Positions 1-7,517 of a stretch of DNA of 8,482 bases are shown here, piece after piece (position 1 is the first letter of the stretch; every line of letters begins with the position of its first letter). The stretch spans positions 1-8,482 of the forward strand of contig CAIWCQ010000178.1 in assembly GCA_903911165.1 (NCBI GenBank), written 5' to 3'. The notes under the pieces were generated by a model. It saw nothing but the letters and a program-made list of their open reading frames with translations, was not told the DNA's origin and did not search any database. Origin of the DNA: an uncultured Actinomycetes bacterium. Its GTDB lineage: Bacteria; Actinomycetota; Actinomycetes; Mycobacteriales; Mycobacteriaceae. A program made the position numbers and the translations under genes.

Positions 1-520
1 CCAGTCCTTCGTGATCACGGTGATCACCTCGATCGTCAACATCGCCACTACGCTGATCGCGATTGCGCTGATCGACAAGATCGGCCGGAAGCCGTTGCTG
101 CTGATTGGTTCGGCCGGAATGGCCATCACTCTGGCGACAATGGCGTTCATCTTCGGCACCGCCCCCCAGGTCGACGGCATCCCGCAACTCAGTGGTGCGC
201 AAGGGCCGATCGCCCTGGTGGCGGCGAACCTCTTCGTGGTCGCCTTCGGCATGTCCTGGGGCCCGGTGGTTTGGGTGCTGCTCGGCGAGATGTTCCCGAA
301 CCGGATCCGCGCCGCTGCGCTGGGATTGGCCGCGGCCGGCCAGTGGGCGGCTAACTGGTTGATCACCGTCAGCTTCCCCGAACTGCGAAATCACCTTGGT
401 GTGGCCTACGGCTTCTACGCGTTGTGCGCCATCCTCTCGTTCCTCTTCGTGTGGACGTGGGTGCGCGAGACCAAGGGTGTGTCCCTGGAGGACATGCAGG
501 GTGAGTTAGCGGCGAAGTAG
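1..520 (+). CDS. MFS sugar-porter family transporter, C-terminal part (5' end outside window)
   Basis: The frame is open from base 2 to the TAG at 518-520, giving 172 residues of a protein that begins before the window. It shows the last four or five membrane helices of a major facilitator transporter. Sugar-porter signatures are visible: the loop IDKIGRKP (the D-x-x-GRK motif), then LGEMFPNRIRAAALG (the G-E-x-F-P-x-x-x-R motif after a helix), and the C-terminal cytoplasmic RETKGVSLEDM, which corresponds to the PETKG-type ending of sugar porters. Hydrophobic stretches lie near bases 11-85, 90-170, 205-295, 300-385 and 395-475. The family imports sugars or polyols by proton symport at the inner membrane; the substrate cannot be read from this fragment. 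A GTG at 11 is internal and not a real start. The gene is co-directional with hisE, but 123 bp with repeats separate them, so co-transcription is uncertain. Confidence 0.88.
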   Translation, partial: QSFVITVITSIVNIATTLIAIALIDKIGRKPLLLIGSAGMAITLATMAFIFGTAPQVDGIPQLSGAQGPIALVAANLFVVAFGMSWGPVVWVLLGEMFPNRIRAAALGLAAAGQWAANWLITVSFPELRNHLGVAYGFYALCAILSFLFVWTWVRETKGVSLEDMQGELAAK

Positions 521-552
521 CCGGTCAGGGACTGCTCGCCAAAGTTCTCCGG

Positions 553-612
553 TCGCGCCCGGCGGAAACCTCCGTGACGGGCCGATCGCGCCCGGCGGAA
601 ACCTCCGTGACG
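553..612. repeat. Pair of identical 27-bp direct repeats, 33-bp period, each with an internal dyad
   Basis: Bases 553-579 and 586-612 are identical over 27 bp and are separated by the 6-bp spacer ggccga. Each copy contains the imperfect inverted repeat CGGCGG-AAA-CCTCCG (560-574 and 593-607), which could act as a protein-binding dyad or form a short RNA hairpin. The 33-bp spacing is close to three helical turns, so the two dyads would lie on the same DNA face. The pair fills the gap between the transporter stop and hisE. Its role is unknown: a double operator, a weak terminator or a simple duplication all fit. Confidence 0.9.
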
Positions 613-616
613 TCAC
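607..616. promoter_or_regulatory. Perfect 10-bp palindrome GTGACGTCAC upstream of hisE
   Basis: The sequence is its own reverse complement. It sits at the right end of the second 27-bp repeat, 28 bp before the hisE GTG; the first repeat copy lacks the right half. Placement upstream of a biosynthetic gene suggests a possible regulator site, but the binding protein is not identifiable and a chance palindrome is not excluded. Confidence 0.3.
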
Positions 617-643
617 CCGTGCCGACATGGAACAATCCGGCCG

Positions 644-907
644 GTGAAGACCTTTGAGGATTTGTTCGCCGAACTAAGCGAACGTGCCCGCACCCGGCCC
701 GAGGGCAGCGCCACCGTGGCCGCACTCGATGCCGGCGTGCATACGGTGGGTAAAAAGATCCTCGAAGAGGCCGGCGAGGTGTGGCTAGCCGCCGAACACG
801 AGTCGGACGAGGCCCTCGCAGGAGAGATCAGCCAACTGCTGTATTGGACCCAGGTGCTGATGATCGCCCGCGGACTGGGCCTCGACGCCGTCTACCGGAA
901 GCTGTAG
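644..907 (+). CDS. hisE: Phosphoribosyl-ATP pyrophosphohydrolase HisE
   Basis: This 87-residue protein hydrolyses N1-phosphoribosyl-ATP to phosphoribosyl-AMP and pyrophosphate, the second step of histidine synthesis, in the cytoplasm. It is a stand-alone, all-helical MazG-like enzyme, as in other actinobacteria, rather than a HisIE fusion. Visible family features are the N-terminal [17 protein letters not shown], the metal-binding helix [18 protein letters not shown] (EExxE pattern, about residues 32-49), and [13 protein letters not shown] before the C-terminal VYRKL. The GTG at 644 is the first start in frame that gives the family sequence, with no strong Shine-Dalgarno. The M. tuberculosis protein, as I recall it, carries six more residues from an upstream ATG; here the matching ATG at 627 is out of frame by one base and reads MEQSGR then stop. 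A weak -10-like AACAAT (631-636) lies 7 nt before the GTG, so a leaderless start is possible. hisG follows 26 bp downstream. Confidence 0.93.
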   Translation: MKTFEDLFAELSERARTRPEGSATVAALDAGVHTVGKKILEEAGEVWLAAEHESDEALAGEISQLLYWTQVLMIARGLGLDAVYRKL

Positions 908-933
908 GACCCACCATGTCTGTAGGGCCCGCC

Positions 934-1788
934 ATGTTGCGCATTGCAGTTCCCAACAAGGGGGCGTTGTCTGAATCTGCCGCCGAGATCCTCTCCGAAG
1001 CCGGTTACCGCCGACGCAGCGATCCCAAGGACCTGACCGTCATTGACCGCGCCAACGGTGTGGAGTTCTTCTTCCTGCGCCCCAAGGACATCGCGATCTA
1101 TGTGGGCTCCGGGGAGCTGGACTTCGGGATCACCGGCCGCGATCTTGCCGCCGAATCCGGCGCTCCGGTGCGGGAACGGCTGGCGCTGGGATTCGGATCA
1201 TCCAGTTTCCGCTATGCCGCCCCGGTCGGCCGTTCGTGGAGCGTCGCCGATCTGGCCGGAAAGCGAATCGCCACCGCATACCCGAATTTGGTCCGAAAAG
1301 ATCTGGCGGCCAGGGGAATCGAGGCGACCGTGATCCGACTCGACGGAGCGGTGGAGATCTCCGTACAGCTCGGAGTGGCCGATGCGATTGCCGACGTCGT
1401 CGGGTCCGGACGCACCTTGAGCCTGCATGACCTGGCAGCCTTCGGAGAGTCACTGTGTGATTCCGAGGCAGTGCTGATCGAGCGCGACGGCGGCGGTGAT
1501 GACCCAAACCGTCCGGCACGCGATCAGTTGGCTGCCCGGGTGCAGGGTGTGGTGTTTGGTCAGCAGTACCTGATGCTGGATTACGACTGCCCGCGCGCCG
1601 TGCTCGAGTCCGCCACCGCGATCACGCCGGGCCTGGAGTCGCCGACCATCGCGCCGTTGGCCGATCCGGACTGGGTAGCGGTTCGGGCACTGGTGCCGCG
1701 CCGCGACGTCAACTCCATCATGGATCAAATCGCCGCGATCGGCGCCAAGGCGATCCTGGCTTCCGACGTGCGGTTCTGCCGCTTCTAG
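934..1788 (+). CDS. hisG: ATP phosphoribosyltransferase HisG, long form
   Basis: HisG joins ATP and PRPP to form N1-phosphoribosyl-ATP, the committed step of histidine synthesis, and is feedback-inhibited by histidine. From the ATG at 934 the protein is 284 residues, the length of the mycobacterial long-form enzyme. Catalytic-domain motifs are the N-terminal [31 protein letters not shown] (about 49-68) and the PRPP-binding region [15 protein letters not shown] (about 148-162). The C-terminal part from about residue 211, containing [20 protein letters not shown] and ending [12 protein letters not shown], is the ACT-like regulatory domain that binds histidine, so the hexameric, allosteric form is expected. 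TAGGG at 923-927 lies 6 nt before this ATG. An in-frame ATG at 916 would add MSVGPA and cannot be excluded; a longer extension back to 781 overlaps hisE and is not supported. It very probably forms a transcription unit with hisE. Confidence 0.96.
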   Translation: MLRIAVPNKGALSESAAEILSEAGYRRRSDPKDLTVIDRANGVEFFFLRPKDIAIYVGSGELDFGITGRDLAAESGAPVRERLALGFGSSSFRYAAPVGRSWSVADLAGKRIATAYPNLVRKDLAARGIEATVIRLDGAVEISVQLGVADAIADVVGSGRTLSLHDLAAFGESLCDSEAVLIERDGGGDDPNRPARDQLAARVQGVVFGQQYLMLDYDCPRAVLESATAITPGLESPTIAPLADPDWVAVRALVPRRDVNSIMDQIAAIGAKAILASDVRFCRF

Positions 1789-1806
1789 CCCGACCCTCCG
1801 CCGTGC

Positions 1807-1812
1807 TAGCGT
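1807..1812 (+). promoter_or_regulatory. Candidate -10 box (TAGCGT) for a leaderless DUF4126 transcript
   Basis: TAGCGT fits the mycobacterial TANNNT -10 pattern and ends exactly 7 nt before the ATG at 1820, the spacing expected when transcription starts at the A of the start codon. No Shine-Dalgarno is visible in the 31-bp gap after hisG, which supports a leaderless message. No good -35 is visible. The gene could also be read through from hisG. Confidence 0.45.
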
Positions 1813-1819
1813 CCCGGTC

Positions 1820-2302
1820 ATGACGCACGCGCTTGTATTGCTGCTCGCTCTGCTGATCGGCGTAGTCGCGGGTCTGCGAGCCTTTACCGCGCCGGCGGTC
1901 GTCGCCTGGGCCGCGATGCTGCACTGGATCAACCTGGACGGCACCTGGGCATCCTGGATGGGCCACTGGGCGGCCGTGGCGGTATTGACCGTCGTGGCCC
2001 TCGCTGAACTCATCAGCGACAAGATGCCGACGTTGCCCAGTCGCAAATCCGCCCCGCAGTTCCTGGTGCGCATCGCCACCGGCGCCTTCGCGGGTGCGGT
2101 GCTGGGAACGGCGTGGGGATATCGCTGGGGCAGCCTCGGCGCCGGAATGATCGGCGCTGTCCTGGGCACGATCGGCGGCTACGCGGCCCGCACCAGCCTG
2201 GTCCGCGCCAACGGCGGCCGCGACCGCCCGGTCGCACTGGGCGAGGACGTCGTCGCCGTTATCGCGGGCGTCGCGGTCGCGTACGCCACGAGCGCCCTCT
2301 AG
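1820..2302 (+). CDS. DUF4126 family membrane protein (Rv2120c-like)
   Basis: The protein has 160 residues and no assigned function. It is a hydrophobic integral membrane protein with about four to five helices: near residues 3-35 (with GLRAFTAPAVVAWAA, the conserved N-terminal DUF4126 block), 49-64, 82-100, 104-124 and 140-158. Between helices lies a polar conserved stretch, AELISDKMPTLPSR (about 62-75), and a further loop with RANGGRDRPVALGED. Glycine-rich helices (GAFAGAVLGTAWG, GAGMIGAVLGTIGG) suggest tight packing. Size and position right after hisG match the membrane protein at this place in M. tuberculosis. The ATG at 1820 is the only sensible start and lies 31 bp after the hisG stop. 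The 3' end faces the alcohol dehydrogenase gene with only 4 bp between the two stop codons. Confidence 0.82.
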   Translation: MTHALVLLLALLIGVVAGLRAFTAPAVVAWAAMLHWINLDGTWASWMGHWAAVAVLTVVALAELISDKMPTLPSRKSAPQFLVRIATGAFAGAVLGTAWGYRWGSLGAGMIGAVLGTIGGYAARTSLVRANGGRDRPVALGEDVVAVIAGVAVAYATSAL

Positions 2303-2306
2303 CCGA

Positions 2307-3419
2307 TCAGTGGGCGTGAATCACGACGCCACGGATGTTGCGGCCGGCGAGCATATCGTCGTAGGCCTCGTTGATCTCCTCGAGTTTGTACTCGGCGGTG
2401 ACGGTCTCGTCGAGCAAAAGCTTGCCTTCCCGGTACAGGCTGAGCAGACGGGGAATGTCGGCTCGCGGATTGGCCTCGCCGTACAGGCTGCCGAGTAGCC
2501 GCTTCTGGAACAGCGTGATCATCGCTGTCGGCATGGTCGGTGTCACATCGCTGATGGGGGCGAGTGCGGTCAACACCACTGCGCCGCCCTTGCGGATGAT
2601 GCCGAACGCATCGTTGATCATCGAACCTTCGACGACGCCGACGGTCAGGATCGCCGAGTCGGCCATGACGCCGCGGGTCAACTGGCCGACCAATTCCATC
2701 GCCTCTGCGATCGATGTCGCGAAGTGAGTGGCACCGAAGAGAAAAGCCTTGTCCCGCTTGGCTTCCACGATGTCGACGACGATGATTTTTTCGGCGCCGG
2801 CCAGTCGCGCGCCCTGGATCGCGCCGCTGCCGATTCCGCCGCAGCCGATCACCACGACTGTGTCGCCGGGGCTCACGTCAGCGGTGTTGACCGCCGATCC
2901 CCAGCCCGTGGTGACACCGCAGCCCAGCAGGCAGGCCCGGGAGAGTGGGATGTCGTCGTCGATTTTGATCATCGACGCCTCCGGCACGGTGCCGTAGGGG
3001 GCGAAGGTGCCCAGGCCGATGGCGGCGTAGAGGTCTTGTCCGCGGGCATGGCGCCGGAAGGTGCCATCGGGTTGCAGTCCGACGAGGCTGTTGGCGCCCA
3101 TATCGCACAAATTCGAGTGCCCGGTCGCACACCAGCGACAGCGCCCGCACGCCGGTAGAAACGCGGCCACGACGTGGTCGCCGACGTTCAGCTCCCGGAC
3201 TCCGTTGCCGACTTCGACCACGACACCGGCGCCCTCGTGACCGCCGATGATGGGAACCGGGGCGGGAAGATCCCCGGTTCGGATGTGGTGGTCGGAGTGG
3301 CACAGGCCGGTGGCCTCGAAGGACACCAGGACTTCGCCGTCGCGCGGCGGATCAAGGTCGACTTCCTCGACGCTCCACATCTGTTCGTAGTCCCACAGGA
3401 CTGCGGCATTCATCTTCAT
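2307..3419 (-). CDS. Zinc-dependent alcohol dehydrogenase, NDMA-dependent (AdhD-like) family
   Basis: This 370-residue medium-chain dehydrogenase probably interconverts alcohols and aldehydes with a nicotinamide cofactor. Catalytic zinc ligands are C40 (in GLCHSDHH), H61 with E62 (GGHEGAG) and C167 (LLGCGVTTGWG). The structural zinc lobe is C91, C94, C97 and C105 (CGRCRWCATGHSNLC). The Rossmann motif GCGGIG spans 192-197, and D216 (VVDIVEAKRD) at the end of the second strand points to NAD(H) over NADP(H). The ending, with YKLEEINEAYDDMLAGRNIRGVVI, resembles M. tuberculosis AdhD and the actinobacterial NDMA-dependent methanol/alcohol dehydrogenases, some of which hold the cofactor tightly and reoxidise it with an electron acceptor. 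Physiological substrate and acceptor are not readable. Start ATG at 3419 has GGTGG about 6 nt upstream; the ATG two codons on (3413) is an alternative. A RecB-like nuclease gene is what I would have expected here next to trmI. Confidence 0.87.
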   Translation of the reverse strand: MKMNAAVLWDYEQMWSVEEVDLDPPRDGEVLVSFEATGLCHSDHHIRTGDLPAPVPIIGGHEGAGVVVEVGNGVRELNVGDHVVAAFLPACGRCRWCATGHSNLCDMGANSLVGLQPDGTFRRHARGQDLYAAIGLGTFAPYGTVPEASMIKIDDDIPLSRACLLGCGVTTGWGSAVNTADVSPGDTVVVIGCGGIGSGAIQGARLAGAEKIIVVDIVEAKRDKAFLFGATHFATSIAEAMELVGQLTRGVMADSAILTVGVVEGSMINDAFGIIRKGGAVVLTALAPISDVTPTMPTAMITLFQKRLLGSLYGEANPRADIPRLLSLYREGKLLLDETVTAEYKLEEINEAYDDMLAGRNIRGVVIHAH

Positions 3420-3457
3420 CAGGTTCCACCGACCGTTAGGGATTTACGAGTGCCGTG

Positions 3458-3463
3458 AGCATA
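3458..3463 (-). promoter_or_regulatory. Candidate -10 box (TATGCT) for the alcohol dehydrogenase gene
   Basis: On the minus strand TATGCT matches TANNNT. It would start transcription near 3451, leaving a leader of about 30 nt that carries the GGTGG ribosome-binding site. No convincing -35 is seen. It lies in the 105-bp divergent gap shared with trmI. Confidence 0.35.
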
Positions 3464-3510
3464 GGACTCCTGAGCAGGTCACCGCGCGAGGACGCCCGCG
3501 TCCATTGTGG

Positions 3511-3516
3511 CAGTCT
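3511..3516 (+). promoter_or_regulatory. Weak candidate -10 (CAGTCT) before trmI
   Basis: CAGTCT keeps the important A and final T of the mycobacterial -10 but lacks the first T. It lies 8 nt before the GTG at 3525. There is no Shine-Dalgarno, so the trmI message may be leaderless or nearly so. The match is weak. Confidence 0.25.
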
Positions 3517-3518
3517 GA

Positions 3519-4388
<870 letters not shown>

Positions 4389-4397
4389 GGAGTTCCC

Positions 4398-4417
4398 CGC
4401 CGTCCTCGGAGGCGGCG
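4398..4417. terminator. Short hairpin between trmI and the convergent MTB12-like gene
   Basis: CGCCG (4398-4402) pairs with CGGCG (4413-4417), extended by a T-G and a C-G pair, giving a 7-bp stem and a 6-base loop. It sits in the 35-bp gap between two convergent stop codons, where a bidirectional terminator would be useful. There is no T-tract on either side, so it could only be a non-canonical mycobacterial terminator. Confidence 0.3.
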
Positions 4418-4423
4418 ACCAAC

Positions 4424-4903
4424 CTAGAACATGCTCAGAATCAGTCCCGCTGAGGCGCGTGAGAGCTTCCAGGTGCCTTGATTGACGAAGGTGATGTTCT
4501 GCGTGATCGCCGGTGTGCCGGGTCCGGTGGCGGTGACGGTCGCGCTCGCAGCGCCGGCGGCCACCGCAGCGATGTCGGCGACCGAGAAATTCAGCGGCAG
4601 CTGGCCCTTGGCGACCGCATTTTTCATCAGCCCGTCGCCGGCGCGGGCCTCGACCCGGCCGATTCCGCCTTCGACCAGGTAGCTCTTCGCGGCGAACGGC
4701 ACATTGGGGTCCGCCAGCCCGTAGAGCACGCCATAGAGCTGATCGGCGGTCGGGAGAACAGCGGCTGGATCCTGCGGCAACGGGGCTCCGAAAACGACCG
4801 GCCGCACGTCCGGTGTCGCGGTGGTCAGTGCGGTCAGGCCTCCGGCGGAACCCGCGATCATCGCAGCGGCTGCCACGCATGTGGCCAGGGTTTTCTTGGT
4901 CAC
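4424..4903 (-). CDS. Secreted MTB12-type low-molecular-weight antigen
   Basis: The 159-residue product begins with a Sec-type signal sequence: MTKK, then a hydrophobic stretch to about residue 30. The mature part resembles the secreted antigen MTB12/CFP2 (Rv2376c) closely: PVVFGAPLPQDP (35-46), LADPNVPFAAKSYLVEGGIG (63-82), LPLNFSVADI (102-111) and ITFVNQGTWKLSRASA (137-152). Family members are small exported alpha/beta proteins of unknown biochemical role, best known as T-cell antigens; LppK is a lipoprotein relative. The only cysteine is C9, inside the early hydrophobic region and without a proper lipobox, so this is predicted to be a freely secreted protein, unlike LppK, which I recall at this place in M. 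tuberculosis. The GTG start at 4903 is fixed by a strong GGAGGG 6 nt upstream. It is divergent from mpa. Confidence 0.85.
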   Translation of the reverse strand: MTKKTLATCVAAAAMIAGSAGGLTALTTATPDVRPVVFGAPLPQDPAAVLPTADQLYGVLYGLADPNVPFAAKSYLVEGGIGRVEARAGDGLMKNAVAKGQLPLNFSVADIAAVAAGAASATVTATGPGTPAITQNITFVNQGTWKLSRASAGLILSMF

Positions 4904-4909
4904 GACTAT

Positions 4910-4915
4910 CCCTCC
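4910..4915 (-). promoter_or_regulatory. Strong Shine-Dalgarno for the MTB12-like gene
   Basis: GGAGGG on the minus strand ends 6 nt before the GTG at 4903. It is one of the best ribosome-binding sites in the window and decides the GTG start, consistent with an abundantly made secreted protein. Confidence 0.8.
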
Positions 4916-4938
4916 GATCGGACCGACTCGATGGCAAG

Positions 4939-4954
4939 GTTAACAGTTACGTAA
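4939..4954. promoter_or_regulatory. Clustered palindromes in the divergent gap between the MTB12-like gene and mpa
   Basis: Within 16 bp there are GTTAAC (4939-4944), TAAC-A-GTTA (4941-4949) and TTACGTAA (4947-4954). This AT-rich island is unlike the surrounding sequence. On the minus strand it contains TAACCT (4937-4942), a possible -10 for the secreted-antigen gene. A regulator operator or just the promoter core are both possible. The rest of the 147-bp gap (4904-5050) shows no other clear element. Confidence 0.3.
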
Positions 4955-5037
4955 GGGTGTCGAAATGCCCGTAGCGCCCATGATGGTCTAATCGCCGGTA
5001 GCGTTGGGTAATCCGCCTCACCGCCTCCGGTGCGGGG

Positions 5038-5043
5038 AAGGAG
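5038..5043 (+). promoter_or_regulatory. Shine-Dalgarno that sets the mpa start at TTG 5051
   Basis: AAGGAG ends 7 nt before TTG 5051. The upstream in-frame GTG at 5030 would place this site inside the coding region and adds residues (RGRSSL) not expected in Mpa. Confidence 0.75.
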
Positions 5044-5050
5044 CAGTCTG

Positions 5051-6844
5051 TTGAGCGAGTCACATCGTCCTGATGCCTTCGAACACGGCGACGACGACGC
5101 TACCGAGATCGAACACCTGCGCCGGGAGGCCGCGCTGTTGCGGGAGCAGTTGCGCAGTGCCGGCACCACCCGCGAGGCGCAACAACTCGAAGCCCGACTG
5201 GATTCGCTGAACATCCGTAACGCCAAGTTGATGGACACCCTCAAGGAAGCCCGCCAGCAACTGCTGGCGTTGCGCGAGGAGGTCGACCGGCTGGGTCAGC
5301 CCCCGAGCGGCTACGGCGTGCTGCTGGACGTTCAAGACGACGACACCGTTGATGTGTTCACTTCCGGCCGCAAGATGCGGTTGACCTGCTCGCCCAATCT
5401 CGCGGTTAGTGAGATGAAGAAGGGCCAGACGGTGCGACTCAATGAGGCGCTCACGGTGGTCGAGGCGGGCAACTTCGAGGCGGTCGGGGAGATCAGCACG
5501 CTTCGCGAGGTGCTGGCCGACGGTCATCGTGCACTGGTTATCGGCCACGCCGACGAGGAGCGGATCGTCTGGCTGGCCGAACCTCTGGTGGCGGCCGAGG
5601 ATATGGCGCCCGAGGTGGCCGACGCGCTCGACGACGATCAGAAGCCGCGCAAGCTGCGGCCCGGCGACTCGCTGCTGGTCGACACCAAGGCGGGTTACGC
5701 TTTCGAGCGCATCCCCAAGGCCGAGGTGGAGGACCTCGTGCTCGAGGAGGTGCCCGATGTGGACTACGGCGATATCGGTGGGCTGACCCGGCAGATTGAG
5801 CAGATCCGCGATGCCGTCGAATTACCGTTCCTGCACAAGGATCTGTACCGGGAGTACTCGTTGCGCCCGCCGAAGGGTGTGCTGCTCTACGGTCCACCCG
5901 GCTGCGGCAAGACGTTGATCGCCAAAGCGGTCGCCAACTCGCTGGCCAAGAAGATGGCCGAGGTCCGCGGCGAAGACGCCCGGGAAGCCAAGTCCTACTT
6001 CCTGAATATCAAGGGCCCGGAGCTGCTCAATAAGTTCGTGGGCGAGACCGAGCGCCACATCCGGCTGATCTTCCAGCGGGCCCGGGAAAAGGCCTCCGAG
6101 GGCACTCCGGTCATCGTCTTCTTCGATGAGATGGACTCGATCTTCCGCACCCGCGGGACAGGAGTCAGCTCCGACGTCGAGACCACGGTCGTGCCGCAGC
6201 TGCTCAGCGAGATCGACGGCGTCGAGGGCTTGGAGAACGTCATCGTCATCGGTGCATCGAACCGCGAGGACATGATTGACCCGGCGATCCTGCGGCCGGG
6301 ACGTCTCGACGTGAAGATCAAGATCGAGCGCCCGGACGCCGAATCCGCCCAGGACATCTTCAGTAAGTACTTGACGGTGAATCTGCCGGTGCATGCCGAC
6401 GACCTGGCAGAGTTCGGCGGTGACCGGGCGCTGTGCATTAAGGCGATGATCGAGAAGGTCGTTGATCGGATGTATGCCGAAATCGACGACAATCGCTTCC
6501 TTGAGGTCACCTACGCCAATGGCGACAAAGAGGTGATGTATTTCAAGGACTTCAACTCCGGTGCGATGATCCAGAACGTCGTCGATCGAGCCAAGAAGTT
6601 CGCGATTAAGTCGGTGCTCGAATCCGGTCAGCACGGCCTGCGAATCCAGCACCTACTCGACTCGATCGTCGACGAGTTCTCTGAGAACGAGGATCTGCCC
6701 AACACCACCAACCCCGATGACTGGGCGCGCATCTCGGGCAAGAAGGGTGAGCGGATCGTCTACATTCGCACCCTGGTCAGCGGCAAGACCTCCAGTACCA
6801 GCCGGGCTATCGACACCGAGTCGAATCTGGGCCAATACCTCTAG
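5051..6844 (+). CDS. mpa: Mycobacterial proteasome ATPase Mpa (ARC)
   Basis: Mpa is the hexameric AAA+ unfoldase that binds Pup on tagged proteins, unfolds them and feeds the 20S proteasome. From TTG 5051 it has 597 residues; the M. tuberculosis protein has 609, the difference lying in the variable N-terminus. Domains in order: Pup-binding coiled coil (about 18-80), tandem OB domains (about 83-230), then one AAA module with Walker A GPPGCGKT (281-288), pore loop around KFVGE (328-332), Walker B VIVFFDE (354-360) and [20 protein letters not shown] (401-420). The C-terminus is GQYL; the penultimate tyrosine is needed to dock on the proteasome. K579 matches K591 of M. tuberculosis, a known pupylation site on Mpa itself. 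A GTG at 5030 gives a 604-residue alternative but lacks the Shine-Dalgarno that TTG 5051 has. The stop codon lies within an 18-bp tandem repeat. Confidence 0.97.
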   Translation: MSESHRPDAFEHGDDDATEIEHLRREAALLREQLRSAGTTREAQQLEARLDSLNIRNAKLMDTLKEARQQLLALREEVDRLGQPPSGYGVLLDVQDDDTVDVFTSGRKMRLTCSPNLAVSEMKKGQTVRLNEALTVVEAGNFEAVGEISTLREVLADGHRALVIGHADEERIVWLAEPLVAAEDMAPEVADALDDDQKPRKLRPGDSLLVDTKAGYAFERIPKAEVEDLVLEEVPDVDYGDIGGLTRQIEQIRDAVELPFLHKDLYREYSLRPPKGVLLYGPPGCGKTLIAKAVANSLAKKMAEVRGEDAREAKSYFLNIKGPELLNKFVGETERHIRLIFQRAREKASEGTPVIVFFDEMDSIFRTRGTGVSSDVETTVVPQLLSEIDGVEGLENVIVIGASNREDMIDPAILRPGRLDVKIKIERPDAESAQDIFSKYLTVNLPVHADDLAEFGGDRALCIKAMIEKVVDRMYAEIDDNRFLEVTYANGDKEVMYFKDFNSGAMIQNVVDRAKKFAIKSVLESGQHGLRIQHLLDSIVDEFSENEDLPNTTNPDDWARISGKKGERIVYIRTLVSGKTSSTSRAIDTESNLGQYL

Positions 6845-6897
6845 ACGGACCAATACCTCTAGACGGACCAATACCTCTGGACGGACCAGTGCCTCTC
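6832..6897. repeat. 18-bp tandem repeat, about 3.7 copies, spanning the mpa stop codon
   Basis: Unit CCAATACCTCTAGACGGA. Copies are 6832-6849 and 6850-6867 (identical), 6868-6885 (one change, TAG to TGG) and a degenerate partial 6886-6897. The first copy contains the last three sense codons and stop of mpa (CAA TAC CTC TAG, for QYL-stop). Because 18 is a multiple of three, every copy repeats QYL in the same frame. The array fills almost all of the 55-bp gap to the stop codon of the convergent gene at 6900. Confidence 0.95.
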
Positions 6898-6899
6898 GG

Positions 6900-7517
6900 C
6901 TACTCGAACTGCAGGGAGTAGCTGTTGGCCAGGTCATCCTGGATTACGTGGGCGTCACGGGTCGTGGTGTCGACGCGCAGGGGACTGGACAACGTTCGGG
7001 CCTGGTAGCTCCAGCCATTCGGAAGAGTCAGTCGGTTCGCCAACCCGGGTAGATCATCGAGGGTCAGGTCCTTGTCGATGGTCTGACTCCAGGTCTGCAT
7101 CACCCAGCGTTGTCCGTCCGGGTCGACGAGTTCGAAGACGGGCCGCCCGGCGTTGAAGGTGAAAATCGCTTTGCGGTCAACCTTGTTGACGCTGTAGGGC
7201 GCCGGGTTCATTGACGACAGCTGTACAACCGCCTGTTGGATCATGTCGATTCCGCCGAAACTCATGGTCTGCTGCGGGGCGGATGTGTTCTTCTCGATTC
7301 CGCTCATCAACCAGTAGCGGGGTCCATTGAGCAACGCGGCGACGGCGCCGTTGTCCTTCGCGATGGCTTCGGCGTCGAGAGCATTCCATAGTTGGGCGGG
7401 GCAGTCGTTGAGCGGAAAGCTGTTGAACACCGCAGCCTCCGGTCCCGACGCGCCCATCCGGACCAGAAGCACTTCGCCGTATCGGAGTCCGAACACGTCG
7501 CCGGATTGTCCAGTCAC
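6900..7517 (-). CDS. Conserved protein of unknown function (Rv2114-like position)
   Basis: The 205-residue product has no signal peptide, membrane helix or catalytic motif that I recognise. Visible blocks are PRYWLMSGIEKN (about 66-77), FELVDPDGQRWVMQTWSQ (128-145), LTLDDLPGLANRLTLPNGWSYQARTL (151-176) and DAHVIQDDLANSYSLQ near the end. I associate this pattern with a widespread uncharacterised family of bacterial hypothetical proteins, from memory. It lies between mpa and dop on the opposite strand, as Rv2114 does in M. tuberculosis, so it is probably that orthologue; a role in the Pup-proteasome pathway is not shown. The GTG at 7517 is the first usable start because an in-frame TAG lies at 7538-7536. 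It has no Shine-Dalgarno and sits in the last copy of a 17-bp tandem repeat. Downstream starts such as ATG at 7457 (M21) are alternatives. Confidence 0.75.
   Translation of the reverse strand: MTGQSGDVFGLRYGEVLLVRMGASGPEAAVFNSFPLNDCPAQLWNALDAEAIAKDNGAVAALLNGPRYWLMSGIEKNTSAPQQTMSFGGIDMIQQAVVQLSSMNPAPYSVNKVDRKAIFTFNAGRPVFELVDPDGQRWVMQTWSQTIDKDLTLDDLPGLANRLTLPNGWSYQARTLSSPLRVDTTTRDAHVIQDDLANSYSLQFE

Noticed and set aside
781..1788. 335-residue version of HisG beginning inside hisE
   Set aside because: The extra N-terminus is arginine-rich out-of-frame hisE sequence; the ATG at 934 with TAGGG upstream gives the normal family start and length.
1450..2169. 239-residue minus-strand frame across the end of hisG and the DUF4126 gene
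   Set aside because: It overlaps two recognised plus-strand genes and has low-complexity A/R/T composition.
4424..4903. Possible lipoprotein status of the MTB12-like protein through C9
   Set aside because: LATC lacks the usual small residue before cysteine, and C9 lies too early, inside the hydrophobic core of the signal sequence.
5822..6652. 276-residue open frame on the minus strand opposite mpa
   Set aside because: It is the shadow of a strongly conserved AAA+ coding sequence in GC-rich DNA; no family features are visible in its translation.
6877..6889. Hairpin CTGG-ACGGA-CCAG as a terminator after mpa
   Set aside because: The stem is only 4 bp, arises from a single-base change in one repeat unit, and has no T-tract.
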